From Mesorhizobium sp. INR15 (lineage in GTDB: Bacteria > Pseudomonadota > Alphaproteobacteria > Rhizobiales > Rhizobiaceae): a stretch of DNA of 64,000 nt. Of the stretch, positions 1 through 8,309 are shown piece by piece. The position numbers and the translations under genes are program-made. Location: assembly GCF_015500075.1 (NCBI RefSeq), contig NZ_CP045496.1, forward strand, positions 1,674,001-1,738,000. The letters are read 5' to 3'. The notes under the pieces were generated by a model, which searched no databases, had not been told where the DNA came from, and saw only the letters and a program-made list of their open reading frames with translations. How positions within the stretch are numbered: the first letter of the stretch is position 1; the number at the start of each line of letters is the position of its first letter.

Positions 1-266
1 AGCGTGACCAGCAGGAAGGCAAAGACCAGCCCCTTGTCCATCTGGCCGATATCGGCGCGATAGCCTCTGATGACGCCGCTCTTTTCCAGCGCCGAGACCC
101 GCTCGCTGGTTGCGCTGCGTGACAGGCCGATGCGCCCCGCAAGCGTCTTCAGCGGGATGCGGGCCTCTTTTGACAGAATGCCCAGAATGTCCCGGTCTTT
201 CGCGTCAAGATCCCTCATCGCGCCACGCTCCCGCTGTTCCGTTAAAGTGCCGGTCAATGCAGTCAT
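1..266 (-). CDS. Lrp/AsnC family transcriptional regulator (N-terminal part, cut by window edge)
   Basis: The visible 88 codons give the typical AsnC-type N-terminus: a helix-turn-helix in which DRDILGILSKEARIPLKTLA is followed by a recognition helix GLSRSATSERVSALE, then a G-x-I-x-G-Y hinge (GVIRGYRADIG) leading into the ligand-sensing RAM domain, which lies outside the window. The ATG at 266 gives a 16-residue leader; an internal ATG at 218 (MRDLDAKDRDIL) would be closer to the family's usual start. It is transcribed divergently from the kinase/aminotransferase fusion at 349, with about 80 bases between the starts. Lrp-type regulators commonly control a divergent amino-acid catabolic gene, so control of that fusion gene is a reasonable inference. 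Confidence 0.9.
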   Translation of the reverse strand, partial: MTALTGTLTEQRERGAMRDLDAKDRDILGILSKEARIPLKTLAGRIGLSRSATSERVSALEKSGVIRGYRADIGQMDKGLVFAFLLVT

Positions 267-348
267 AGTGTCGGCACAACCGACGCTTTGCCGGATGCCC
301 GATTTCTAAGCCCATGCCAAGCTTTGGCAACGCAAATCCGGATTGACC

Positions 349-3300
349 ATGACTGACGTTTCCCATCCCGCGCCACGCTTCTCGCTTAGCGAGGCCATCA
401 ATCTCGCCGACCGGTACTTCGGTATCGGCGGCAGCGTCACGCCGCTCGACAGCGAGCGTGACCTGAACTTCAAGCTGACAGCCGCCGATCGCTCGCTCTG
501 GATTCTCAAGATCGTCAATGCCAGCGAACCGCTTGTCGAAAGCGAATTCCAGACGGCGCTTCTGGCGCATCTGCAGCGGAGCCGGCCTGATCTGGCGATG
601 CCGCGCCTGAGGATGACGACGGAAGGAACCGCTCTCGCGCACGTCGCGGGTGTAAGTGGCGAACGCCATGCGGTTCGCCTTGTCTCCTGGCTTCCCGGCA
701 GACCGCTGGCCGAGAGTTCGTCGACGCCGGAGCTGCTCGAAAGCCTCGGCGGTGCACTCGGCCGGCTGGACTGCGCGCTGCAAGGCTTCATCCATCCCGG
801 CGCGCTGCGCTCCTTCGACTGGGACATCCGCCAGGCAGGCGCATCGCGCGAACGCCTCCACCATGTCACGGATGAGCAGGACCGCCTGCTGCTGGTGCGG
901 TTCCTGGACCATTTCGACGCCGACATCGCCCCCCGGCTGCCCGCCTTGCGGGCACAGGTGATCCACAATGATGCGAATGACTGGAATGTGCTTGTCGATC
1001 CCGATCAGCCCGACCGCGTCGCTGGCCTGATCGATTTCGGAGATGCCTTGCACAGCGTGCTGATCGCGGAAGTCGCTGTCGCCTGCGCCTATGCGATCCT
1101 CGACGCGGAAGATCCGATCGGCGCGGCTGCTCGCCTCGTTGCCGGCTTCCATGCGGAATATCCGCTGCGCGAGGAGGAAATCGAACTTCTCTTCGATCTT
1201 ATCGCCATGCGGCTGGTGATCTCGGTGACGCTGTCGGCTGCCCGCAAGGCGCGGACCGCCGGCAATCCTTATCTTTCCATCTCCGAGGCGCCGGCCTGGC
1301 GGCTGCTGCGGCGCATGGATGCCATGAACCGGCGCTTCGCAACCGCTATCCTGCGTCATGCCTGCGGCTTCGATGCCGCGCCCGGGGCCGGCGACGTCAT
1401 CCGCTGGATCGGTGCAAACCGCAAACAGCTGGCGCCGATCCTCGATCGTCATCCGGCGACGCTTGCCAAGGCGATGGTTCCCTATGGCGACCCGCTGCAT
1501 CCGATGACGGTGACTTCCGCCGGGCGCGAACCGGACAAGGCGACCGCGTGGTGGGATGCGCATTGCGCCGAGAACGGCATCGCGCTTGGCATAGGACCAT
1601 GGGGCGAGGAGCGCACGGTCTATACGAGCGACATCTTCTGGTCGCGTTTCGTCGAGGGCGCGCGGCGCGGCCATCATCTCGGCCTCGACCTGTTCATGCC
1701 GGCGGGCACGCGGCTTTACACGCCGCTGGCGGCCACGGTCAGAAGCGTCGAGATCGAGGAGGACCCGCTCGGTTATGGCGGTCTCGTGGCGCTGGAGCAC
1801 GCGCCGCCAGGCTGTCCGCCATTCGTCACCTTGTGGGGGCATCTGGCGCATGAGGCGAGCCGGCGATTGAAGCCGGGCGACCGGCTCGAGGCGGGTGCGC
1901 TTGTTGGCGAGATGGGAACGGCGACGGAGAATGGCGGCTGGGCGCCGCACCTGCATTTCCAGATTTCGACCGATGCGAAGCTTGCCGCGCGCGATATCCT
2001 GGGTGTCGGCGAGGAACGCTATCTCGACGTCTGGAAAGAGCTGTTTCCGGACGCCGCCGAGCTCGCCGGCATTCCGCCCGAAACCTTTCTTCATGTGGGG
2101 CGAACCCGGCAGGAGATCGTCGCGGCGCGCAAGGCTTCGCTGCTTCCCAACCTTTCGATTTCCTATTCCGAGCCGATCAAGTTCGTGCGCGGCGAGGGCG
2201 CCTGGCTGATCGATGACACCGGCCGCGCCTATCTCGATTGCTTCAACAATGTCTGCCACATCGGCCATGCCCATCCCGACGTCGTCGAAGCGATCGCCCG
2301 CCAGGCCGCCCTGCTCAACACCAACACGCGCTACCTGCACGACGCCATCGTCACCTACGCCGAACGGCTGACCGCGACGCTGCCGGATGGCTTGTCGGTT
2401 GCCTCCTTCGCCTGTTCGGGCAGCGAGGCCAACAGCCTGATGCTGCGCATGGCACGGACCCATACCGGCCGCGCCGAGGCGATCGTGCTGGACTGGGGCT
2501 ATCACGGGACGACGCCGGAACTGATCGAACTCAGCCCCTACAAATACAAGCGCAAGGGTGGCAAGGGCCGTCCGCCGCATGTGTTCGAGGCGGTCATCCC
2601 CGACAGCTATCGTGCGCCCGCCGACTGGCCGGCTGACCAATATGCCAGGCGCTTCGCCGAAAGTGTCGCCGAGCAGATCGCCACGATGGCCAAGCAAGGC
2701 CGCGCGCCGGGTTTCTTCCTCGCTGAATCGATCCCGAGCGTCGCGGGCCAGGTGTTCCTGCCGGACGGCTACCTCCGGGAGGTCTACGAGATGGTGCGCG
2801 CCGCCGGCGGCATCTGCGTCGCCGACGAGGTGCAGGTCGGCTTTGGCCGCGTCGGCAGCCACTGGTGGGCCTTCGAGGCGCAAGGCGTGACACCAGACAT
2901 CGTCACCATGGGCAAGCCGATCGGCAATGGCCATCCGATGGCGGCGCTGGTGACGACCAGGGAGATTGCCGCGTCGTTCAACAATGGCATGGAGTATTTC
3001 AACACGTTCGGCGGCAATCCGGTGTCCTGCGCTGCAGGGCTCGCGGTGCTCGATGTCATCGAGCGGGACGGCTTGCGGCGGAACGCGACGGAGATCGGCG
3101 ACTATCTCATCGCCCGCGTCAAGGATTTGCAGGCACGCTACGAGATCATCGGCGATGTGCGCGGCCAGGGTCTCTTCCTTGGCATCGAGCTGGTCGAGGA
3201 CCGCAAGAGCAAGGCGCCGGCGACAGCGCTTGCCCGCCGCATCAATGACGGTGTCAGGGCGCGCGGTGTGCTGATCGGCACCGAGGGACCGCATGACAAT

Positions 3301-3405
3301 GTGCTGAAGATGCGCCCGCCGATGATCTTCAGCCGGGCCAATGCCGACCATCTCGTCGGCGTGCTCGATGAGACCTTCGCGGCGGTGCTGGCGGAAGGGC
3401 CTTAA
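349..3405 (+). CDS. Trifunctional fusion: APH-type kinase, M23 peptidase-like domain, class III aminotransferase
   Basis: A 1018-residue protein with three clear parts. Residues ~1-350 are a choline/aminoglycoside-kinase fold with the catalytic HND..N loop near 206-214 (IHNDANDWN) and the metal-binding DFGD near 229. Residues ~400-560 are a LytM/M23 fold with both zinc motifs present: H443-x3-D447 and H534-L-H536. Residues ~590-1018 are a class III PLP aminotransferase with the ADEVQVGFGR motif and Schiff-base lysine K856 in TMGKPIGNGHP. In vertebrates, separate kinase and PLP proteins of these two families (hydroxylysine kinase and AGXT2L-type phospho-lyases) act in sequence, so a kinase plus phospho-lyase acting on an amino alcohol or hydroxy-amino acid is a plausible inference. 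The role of the M23 domain is unknown. There is no signal peptide, so it is probably cytoplasmic. The ATG at 349 was chosen over an in-frame TTG at 343. Confidence 0.85.
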   Translation: MTDVSHPAPRFSLSEAINLADRYFGIGGSVTPLDSERDLNFKLTAADRSLWILKIVNASEPLVESEFQTALLAHLQRSRPDLAMPRLRMTTEGTALAHVAGVSGERHAVRLVSWLPGRPLAESSSTPELLESLGGALGRLDCALQGFIHPGALRSFDWDIRQAGASRERLHHVTDEQDRLLLVRFLDHFDADIAPRLPALRAQVIHNDANDWNVLVDPDQPDRVAGLIDFGDALHSVLIAEVAVACAYAILDAEDPIGAAARLVAGFHAEYPLREEEIELLFDLIAMRLVISVTLSAARKARTAGNPYLSISEAPAWRLLRRMDAMNRRFATAILRHACGFDAAPGAGDVIRWIGANRKQLAPILDRHPATLAKAMVPYGDPLHPMTVTSAGREPDKATAWWDAHCAENGIALGIGPWGEERTVYTSDIFWSRFVEGARRGHHLGLDLFMPAGTRLYTPLAATVRSVEIEEDPLGYGGLVALEHAPPGCPPFVTLWGHLAHEASRRLKPGDRLEAGALVGEMGTATENGGWAPHLHFQISTDAKLAARDILGVGEERYLDVWKELFPDAAELAGIPPETFLHVGRTRQEIVAARKASLLPNLSISYSEPIKFVRGEGAWLIDDTGRAYLDCFNNVCHIGHAHPDVVEAIARQAALLNTNTRYLHDAIVTYAERLTATLPDGLSVASFACSGSEANSLMLRMARTHTGRAEAIVLDWGYHGTTPELIELSPYKYKRKGGKGRPPHVFEAVIPDSYRAPADWPADQYARRFAESVAEQIATMAKQGRAPGFFLAESIPSVAGQVFLPDGYLREVYEMVRAAGGICVADEVQVGFGRVGSHWWAFEAQGVTPDIVTMGKPIGNGHPMAALVTTREIAASFNNGMEYFNTFGGNPVSCAAGLAVLDVIERDGLRRNATEIGDYLIARVKDLQARYEIIGDVRGQGLFLGIELVEDRKSKAPATALARRINDGVRARGVLIGTEGPHDNVLKMRPPMIFSRANADHLVGVLDETFAAVLAEGP

Positions 3406-3527
3406 GAGAAGCGCGCGTCGCCGAGGCGCCGCGCGGGCGAATTTTGACACTGACAGTTTTTGCGAACTTCCGGCGCCCATGGCGCCGGCGGCAGGGAGAG
3501 GCTTTGCCTCATCAAGGGAGGAACATC

Positions 3528-4541
3528 ATGAAACATGCATTCGCCACCGCGCTCTTGCTCGCCTCGGTCACCATGGCCGGGGCCGCGAGAGCGGACACAT
3601 TCGATGTCGTCAAGCAGAGAGGCTCGATACTTTGCGGTGTCAGCCAAGGCGTCGCGGGCTTCTCGTCGCCCGATGACCAAGGGAAATGGAGCGGCTTCGA
3701 CATCGACGTATGCCGCGCGGTGTCAGCCGCCGTCTTCGGCGACCCCGACAAGGTCAGCTATGTCCCGCTGTCGACCAAGGACCGCTTCACCGCACTGCAG
3801 TCCGGCACCGTCGATATCCTGTCGCGCCAGTCGACCTGGACGCTGTCGCGCGACACCGGCATGGGCATCCATTTTGTCGGCGCGGCCTACTATGATGGCC
3901 AGGGCTTCATGATCCGCAAGAGTCTTAATGTTGACAGCGCACTCAAGCTCTCGGGTGCCACGGTCTGTGCCGAACAAGGCACGACCACGGAGCAGAACGT
4001 CGCCGACTATTTCACCGCCAACAAGATGAAGTACGAGGCGGTCGTCATCGACTCCGCGGACAGCATCATCAAGGCATTCGATAGCGGCCGCTGCGATGTC
4101 TACACCACGGACGCCTCCGCGCTTTATGCGCAACGCCTTAAGCTGACCGACCCGGCGGCCTTCACCGTCTTGCCGGAGATCATCTCGAAGGAGCCCCTGG
4201 GCCCAGCTGTGCGAAAGGGCGATGACAAGTGGTTCGATATCGTGCGCTGGACCTTGTTCTCGCTGATCGAGGCGGAAGAGGAAGGCATCACGCAAGCGAA
4301 TGCTCAGGCATCGCTGCAATCGCAGAACCCGACAGTCCGGCGGTTCCTCGGCGCCGACGGCGACAATGGCAAGCTGCTTGGGCTCGATGCGGCCTTCGCC
4401 TACAACATCGTCGCCAAGGTCGGTAACTATGGCGAGATCTTCGACCGCAACCTTGGCCAATCCAGCCAGTTGAAAATCGCGCGTGGAATCAATGCGCTGT
4501 GGAATGCCGGCGGGTTGATGTACGCACCGCCGGCGCGCTGA
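3528..4541 (+). CDS. General L-amino-acid ABC transporter substrate-binding protein, AapJ-like
   Basis: A 337-residue periplasmic binding protein of family 3. A signal peptide (MKHAFATALLLASVTMAGAA) ends at ARA. The mature start TFDVVKQRGSILCGVSQG, the WSGFDIDVCRAVSAAVFGD segment and LSTKDRFTALQSGTVDILSR closely match the rhizobial AapJ/BztA type. The ATG at 3528 is preceded by GGGAGGAA at 3517-3524. It lies 122 bases after the trifunctional kinase/aminotransferase gene and is probably co-transcribed with it, which suggests it captures that enzyme's amino-acid-like substrate. The aapQMP permease and ATPase genes are not beside it, so it must work with components encoded elsewhere. Specificity cannot be read from the sequence. 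Confidence 0.85.
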   Translation: MKHAFATALLLASVTMAGAARADTFDVVKQRGSILCGVSQGVAGFSSPDDQGKWSGFDIDVCRAVSAAVFGDPDKVSYVPLSTKDRFTALQSGTVDILSRQSTWTLSRDTGMGIHFVGAAYYDGQGFMIRKSLNVDSALKLSGATVCAEQGTTTEQNVADYFTANKMKYEAVVIDSADSIIKAFDSGRCDVYTTDASALYAQRLKLTDPAAFTVLPEIISKEPLGPAVRKGDDKWFDIVRWTLFSLIEAEEEGITQANAQASLQSQNPTVRRFLGADGDNGKLLGLDAAFAYNIVAKVGNYGEIFDRNLGQSSQLKIARGINALWNAGGLMYAPPAR

Positions 4542-4604
4542 GGCATCGGCCCAGGCAAACGGCTTCAGAGGGGGCTCTTGTCCAGCGAGCGCTCACTCTG
4601 CCGT

Positions 4605-4643
4605 GGGGGCGATGGTGCACGATCTACGTGCATCATCGCCCCC
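4605..4643 (+). terminator. Long GC-rich hairpin after AapJ-like gene
   Basis: A 16-base left arm (4605-4620) and a 16-base right arm (4628-4643) pair completely in RNA, with one G-U pair and a 7-base loop. It lies 63 bases after the binding-protein stop. There is no U-tract after it, so it may be a transcript-stabilising 3' end or an imperfect terminator rather than a classic intrinsic terminator. Confidence 0.6.
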
Positions 4644-4677
4644 GTCGCTCTTGCGGCTGGAGCGTGAAAATTACGCA

Positions 4678-4712
4678 ATAAAAACGTTTTTATCTTTCTT
4701 GAAAACGTTTTT
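4678..4712. promoter_or_regulatory. Twin LacI-type operator upstream of the LacI gene
   Basis: Two copies of the palindrome AAAACGTTTT. The first extends to a perfect 16-base palindrome at 4678-4693. The second core is at 4702-4711. Their centres are 21 bases apart, two helical turns, so two dimers would sit on the same DNA face. The central CG in an A/T-flanked palindrome is typical of LacI/GalR operators. The sites lie 40-75 bases upstream of the LacI-family gene, suggesting autoregulation together with control of the transport and glucosidase genes downstream. Confidence 0.75.
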
Positions 4713-4754
4713 ATCCGGTGGTACGACTCCTGCCCTGAGGGGATGTCACGGATC

Positions 4755-5825
4755 ATGGCAGAGAGCAGAAAATCCGAAGGCCGAGAGCTTTCGCCGACGA
4801 TCAAGACGTTGGCGGCCCACACCGGCTATTCGATCGCCACCATCTCCAAGGCGCTGCGGGGTTCACCCGTGGTCGCGCAGCCAACCAGGGACGCCATCGT
4901 CGCCGCCGCGCAGGAACTCGGCTATCAGGCCAATGCGCGCGGCATGGCATTGAGGACAGGCAAGACCTATCGCGCCGCGGTGCTGATGCCGATCACGTCG
5001 GCGGTTGGCTACGAATGGGACGGTGTCGAGTACACGCAGATCCTGAGCGGGATAAGCCAGGCGCTGGAGGACAGCGACTATCAACTGTCCGTGCATGGGT
5101 TTCGGAGTTTTGACGACGCCTTTGACATTGCCCGCCGCATTGTCGACCAGAGCGCCGCCGACGGCCTGATCTTCTCCGGTGTCCGGGCTGATGACCAGCG
5201 TATCGACATGCTGGTCGAAAGCGGCTTTCCGTTCGTTTCGCTCGGCCGCTGCCGCAAGCCGCTCACCTATGCCCATGTCGATGTCGACAATGAGTGGGCG
5301 GCGTTTACCGCCACGGCCCGGCTGATTGCTGGCGGACATCAGCGGATCGCGTTGATCAACGCGGATCGCCGTCTTTCCTACGCGCTGGACAGGATCGACG
5401 GGTTCTCGCGCGCCTTCAACGAGGCCGGGCTTGCCGCATCGATCGACCTGATCGCGGATGGTGACCTTTCCACCCGCTTCGGCCGTGAGAGCGCGCTACA
5501 GCTTCTTGGCCTGCCCAACCCGCCGACTGCCCTGGTGTGCATCAACGAATCCACGACGCTGGGCGTGCTGTCGGCTTTGGGCAGCCTGGAACGGCGCGTT
5601 GGGATCGATGTCGACGTCATCGCTTATGACGACATCAACGTCAGTGCCTACTTCACGCCGCCGATCACGACTTTCTACCAGCCTATCGAGCTTCTCGGAC
5701 GCAAGCTCGGCGAGTTCCTGCTGCGGCGCATGGCGGGCGAGGATCCGGCAGAGCTCACCCTGGTCTCCAGGCCCGAGCTCATCGGCAGGCAGCCGGACAA
5801 TCTTGGCGGACAAAACCGCCGCTAA
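4755..5825 (+). CDS. LacI family transcriptional regulator
   Basis: A 356-residue LacI/GalR protein. The N-terminal helix-turn-helix (TIKTLAAHTGYSIATISKAL) and hinge helix (ELGYQANARGMALRTGKT) are followed by a periplasmic-binding-protein-like effector domain ending in the usual RPELIGRQP region. Two ATGs are possible: 4743 sits directly against GAGGGG (4737-4742), while 4755 lies 12 bases after it, so 4755 is preferred. It heads a run of genes (binding protein, permease, GH1 glucosidase, SDR), all on the plus strand. A sugar or glycoside effector is therefore likely. The paired palindromes just upstream are its probable operators. Confidence 0.9.
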   Translation: MAESRKSEGRELSPTIKTLAAHTGYSIATISKALRGSPVVAQPTRDAIVAAAQELGYQANARGMALRTGKTYRAAVLMPITSAVGYEWDGVEYTQILSGISQALEDSDYQLSVHGFRSFDDAFDIARRIVDQSAADGLIFSGVRADDQRIDMLVESGFPFVSLGRCRKPLTYAHVDVDNEWAAFTATARLIAGGHQRIALINADRRLSYALDRIDGFSRAFNEAGLAASIDLIADGDLSTRFGRESALQLLGLPNPPTALVCINESTTLGVLSALGSLERRVGIDVDVIAYDDINVSAYFTPPITTFYQPIELLGRKLGEFLLRRMAGEDPAELTLVSRPELIGRQPDNLGGQNRR

Positions 5826-5847
5826 TCATCAAAATGGGAGGAAGAGC

Positions 5848-6594
5848 ATGAAGAAGATCTTGATCGGACTTGCGCTGGCGTTGTTGACAGCAGGGACCGC
5901 CAGCGCGGCGGACCTCGGCGGCAAGGTTCTGAAAGTGGGTTCGGATACCACCTCGCCGCCGATGGAAAGCGTCGACACGGGAAGCGGCCAGATCGTCGGC
6001 TTCGATGTCGACGTGCTCAAGGCAGTGTGCGGCAAGATCAACTGCAAGGCAGAGTTTGTCACCACCGGCTGGGACGGCATCTTCGCTGCCCTCGACCAGG
6101 GCAGTTTCGACCTCGTCGCCTCCGGCGTCTCGATCACCGACGAACGCAAGAAGGCCATGGATTTCTCCGAACCCTACATCGTCAACAGCCAGGCAGTGCT
6201 GATGCGGGTGGAGGACGAGGGCCTGTCTCTCGATGACTTCAAGGCCAAGGGCAAGAAGCTCTCGGCGCAGGCCAATACAACCGATGCGCAGGTCGCCGAA
6301 GGCATCGTCGGCAAGGACAATGTTGTCGCCTATGACAGTTTCGCGGCTTCCGTCATCGCCTTGAAGAACAAGGACGTCGACGGCGTGGTGATCAACGGGG
6401 CGAACGCGGCCGCCTATGAAAAGGAATTCGCCGGCGAACTGGTTGTGCCGATCAGGGATCTCCAGTCCGATCCGCTGGGGCTGGTCTTCCGCAAGGGCGA
6501 CGAGAACGTCGCCGCCTTCAACGAAGGGCTGAAGGCAATCAAGGCCGACGGCAGCCTCGACGCGCTGATCGCCAAGTACTGGGGCGCCAAATAG
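5848..6594 (+). CDS. Amino-acid-type ABC transporter substrate-binding protein (family 3)
   Basis: A 248-residue family-3 solute-binding protein. The signal peptide MKKILIGLALALLTAGTASA is followed by a mature N-terminus LKVGSDTTSPPMESVD and the family motif GFDVDVLKAVCGKI. The segment FDLVASGVSITDERKKAMDFSEPYI is the standard hinge and ligand region. The ATG at 5848 has GGGAGGAAG just upstream. It follows the LacI gene by 22 bases and precedes the permease by 65 bases, which include a strong hairpin. Family-3 proteins bind polar amino acids, opines and similar compounds. The glycoside hydrolase in the same run hints at a glycosylated or sugar-amine ligand, but this is only inferred. Confidence 0.88.
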   Translation: MKKILIGLALALLTAGTASAADLGGKVLKVGSDTTSPPMESVDTGSGQIVGFDVDVLKAVCGKINCKAEFVTTGWDGIFAALDQGSFDLVASGVSITDERKKAMDFSEPYIVNSQAVLMRVEDEGLSLDDFKAKGKKLSAQANTTDAQVAEGIVGKDNVVAYDSFAASVIALKNKDVDGVVINGANAAAYEKEFAGELVVPIRDLQSDPLGLVFRKGDENVAAFNEGLKAIKADGSLDALIAKYWGAK

Positions 6595-6611
6595 CGGCTT
6601 GAAGAAATTTC

Positions 6612-6635
6612 GGCTCCGGCGCTCGCGCCGGAGCC
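6612..6635 (+). terminator. GC-rich hairpin between binding-protein and permease genes
   Basis: Arms at 6612-6621 and 6626-6635 pair perfectly (the symmetry extends one more base each side of the centre), with a very short loop. No U-tract follows. It sits 18 bases after the binding-protein stop and is placed as expected for an mRNA-stabilising or attenuating hairpin that raises binding-protein output relative to the permease. Confidence 0.6.
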
Positions 6636-6659
6636 CTCGTCAAGGGAGGACGGGACCGG

Positions 6660-8309
6660 ATGCAGTTTCTGATGCGCCTGCGGCCCAGCAATCTGATCAT
6701 CATCGCGGCGTTGCCGTTCATCGTCTATCTCTTTGCTTCGTCGGTGAACTACCAGCGTTCGCTTCGCGCCATCCTCGGCGTGGAGAATGGTTCGTCAGCC
6801 TTCGTGCCCGGCTTCCTGGCACTGGCCGTCGCCTTTGGCGCCGGCTTCGCCGTGTTCTTGATGTCGCGCGCCACGTCCGGGTCGACTCGTCTGGCGACGG
6901 TCGCCGCTGCCGTCAATCTTGTCGCCGCCGCCGTGCTTGCGGCGACCGGCCTGGTCTATCCCTTCGCCGCATCGGTGGTTGCGAACGCGGTCGATCCGTT
7001 CACTTCGGATCTGGTGGTTCAAGGCGTTACGCCCCGTCGCCTGACGGAGGCCGCGGACCTGATGGTCCGCGGCCAGACGGCCATCCTGTTGTGGGTCTAT
7101 CTCGGCCTGACGATCGTGGCCCTCGGTGCGTTCTTTATCGGAGCCCGCCTCCGAACCGGTAACCCGGTGCAGCGCTTCGCCCGCTTCGGGCTCGCGGCGA
7201 TGAATGGCGCGGGGCTGGTCTTCATCCTGCTCTTCGCGCATATCGCATTCGCCGCCGGCGTTGCCACGACGATCCGCGCTGCCATCGCAGCCTATGTGCT
7301 GGCGGCGATGATGGGGCTGCTCTGGGTCGGGCTCCTCAAGCTCAAATACAGCAAGCGGGCAGACCTCATCTGCATCGCGGCAACTGTCCTCATGGTCTGT
7401 GCGTCGGCATGGTTTCTGTTCCAGCCACGCGACGGCTATGTGCTCGCCGGCTCTCTCACCGGCAAAGTTGGCGTGACATCAGGCACGCCGTCGGGAATCC
7501 TGGGTGCGGTCCGCTATGGACAATTTCCGGGCGGCCCTGACAGCGAAATACCGCTGCGCACCTTTCGCGGCGCCCGCGAGGCGATCGACGCCATCGGCAA
7601 GATCCCTGATGTCAGCGCGGCGCTGGTTCCGGCGGCGATGGCCCCGGTCGGACTGCCGGTGCTGTGGCAGACCGAGGCGCTGAACGATCGCGACAAGGCG
7701 TTCGGTATCACGCTTGCCGTGCTGGCGATCGTGCTTGGCCTGCTCACTTTCGGCGGCCATATCCATCGCCGCCATCCGCTCTCCATCGGATCGGAATTCA
7801 TCGTCGATACGATCCGTGGCATTCCGATGCTGGTCATCGTGCTCTATGTCGGCCTGCCACTCGCCGGCGCGCTCAAGGACGCAACGCAGGGTGTCGTCGA
7901 TCCGCCCAATCTGGTGCGTGGCATTGCCGCGATGGCTCTGGCCTATTCCGCCTATCTCGCCGAGATATTCCGATCCGGCATCAACGCCATACCGGCGGGC
8001 CAGATCGAGGCCGCGCACAGCCTTGGGCTCAATGGCTGGCGCACCGCCCGGCTGATCGTGCTGCCGCAGGCCTTCCGCATCATCATCCCGCCGCTTGGCA
8101 ACGAGCTGATCGCCATCCTCAAGGACACGTCGCTGCTCTCGATCCTGTCGATCCGCGACATCACGCAGCGGATGCGGGAGTTCCAGTCGGCAAGCTTCCT
8201 GCCGTTCGCGCCCTACAATTCAGCCGCCATCTTCTACATTTTCCTGACCCTGGCCGCGGCAAGCCTCGTCAGCACCATCGAGAGAAAATATGACATCAAG
8301 CATCGATAA
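6660..8309 (+). CDS. Amino-acid-type ABC transporter permease with extended N-terminal membrane domain
   Basis: A 549-residue membrane protein. The C-terminal ~220 residues are a HisM/GlnP-type permease domain (SIGSEFIVDTIRGIPMLVIV start; EAA loop near IEAAHSLGLNGWRTARLIVLPQA). The N-terminal ~320 residues carry about seven extra hydrophobic segments and a polar, probably periplasmic stretch. This is much longer than the usual 220-400-residue permeases. The ATG at 6660 follows AGGGAGGA. The 3' end overlaps the beta-glucosidase gene by 20 bases, implying translational coupling. Only one permease gene is present, so a homodimer is likely. No ATP-binding subunit is encoded nearby and one must be borrowed from elsewhere. 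Confidence 0.85.
   Translation: MQFLMRLRPSNLIIIAALPFIVYLFASSVNYQRSLRAILGVENGSSAFVPGFLALAVAFGAGFAVFLMSRATSGSTRLATVAAAVNLVAAAVLAATGLVYPFAASVVANAVDPFTSDLVVQGVTPRRLTEAADLMVRGQTAILLWVYLGLTIVALGAFFIGARLRTGNPVQRFARFGLAAMNGAGLVFILLFAHIAFAAGVATTIRAAIAAYVLAAMMGLLWVGLLKLKYSKRADLICIAATVLMVCASAWFLFQPRDGYVLAGSLTGKVGVTSGTPSGILGAVRYGQFPGGPDSEIPLRTFRGAREAIDAIGKIPDVSAALVPAAMAPVGLPVLWQTEALNDRDKAFGITLAVLAIVLGLLTFGGHIHRRHPLSIGSEFIVDTIRGIPMLVIVLYVGLPLAGALKDATQGVVDPPNLVRGIAAMALAYSAYLAEIFRSGINAIPAGQIEAAHSLGLNGWRTARLIVLPQAFRIIIPPLGNELIAILKDTSLLSILSIRDITQRMREFQSASFLPFAPYNSAAIFYIFLTLAAASLVSTIERKYDIKHR

Noticed and set aside
205..3480. Long minus-strand open frame of 1091 codons
   Set aside because: It is the antisense shadow of the kinase/peptidase/aminotransferase gene; its translation is Arg/His/Asp-rich low-similarity sequence, and the plus frame has clear catalytic motifs.
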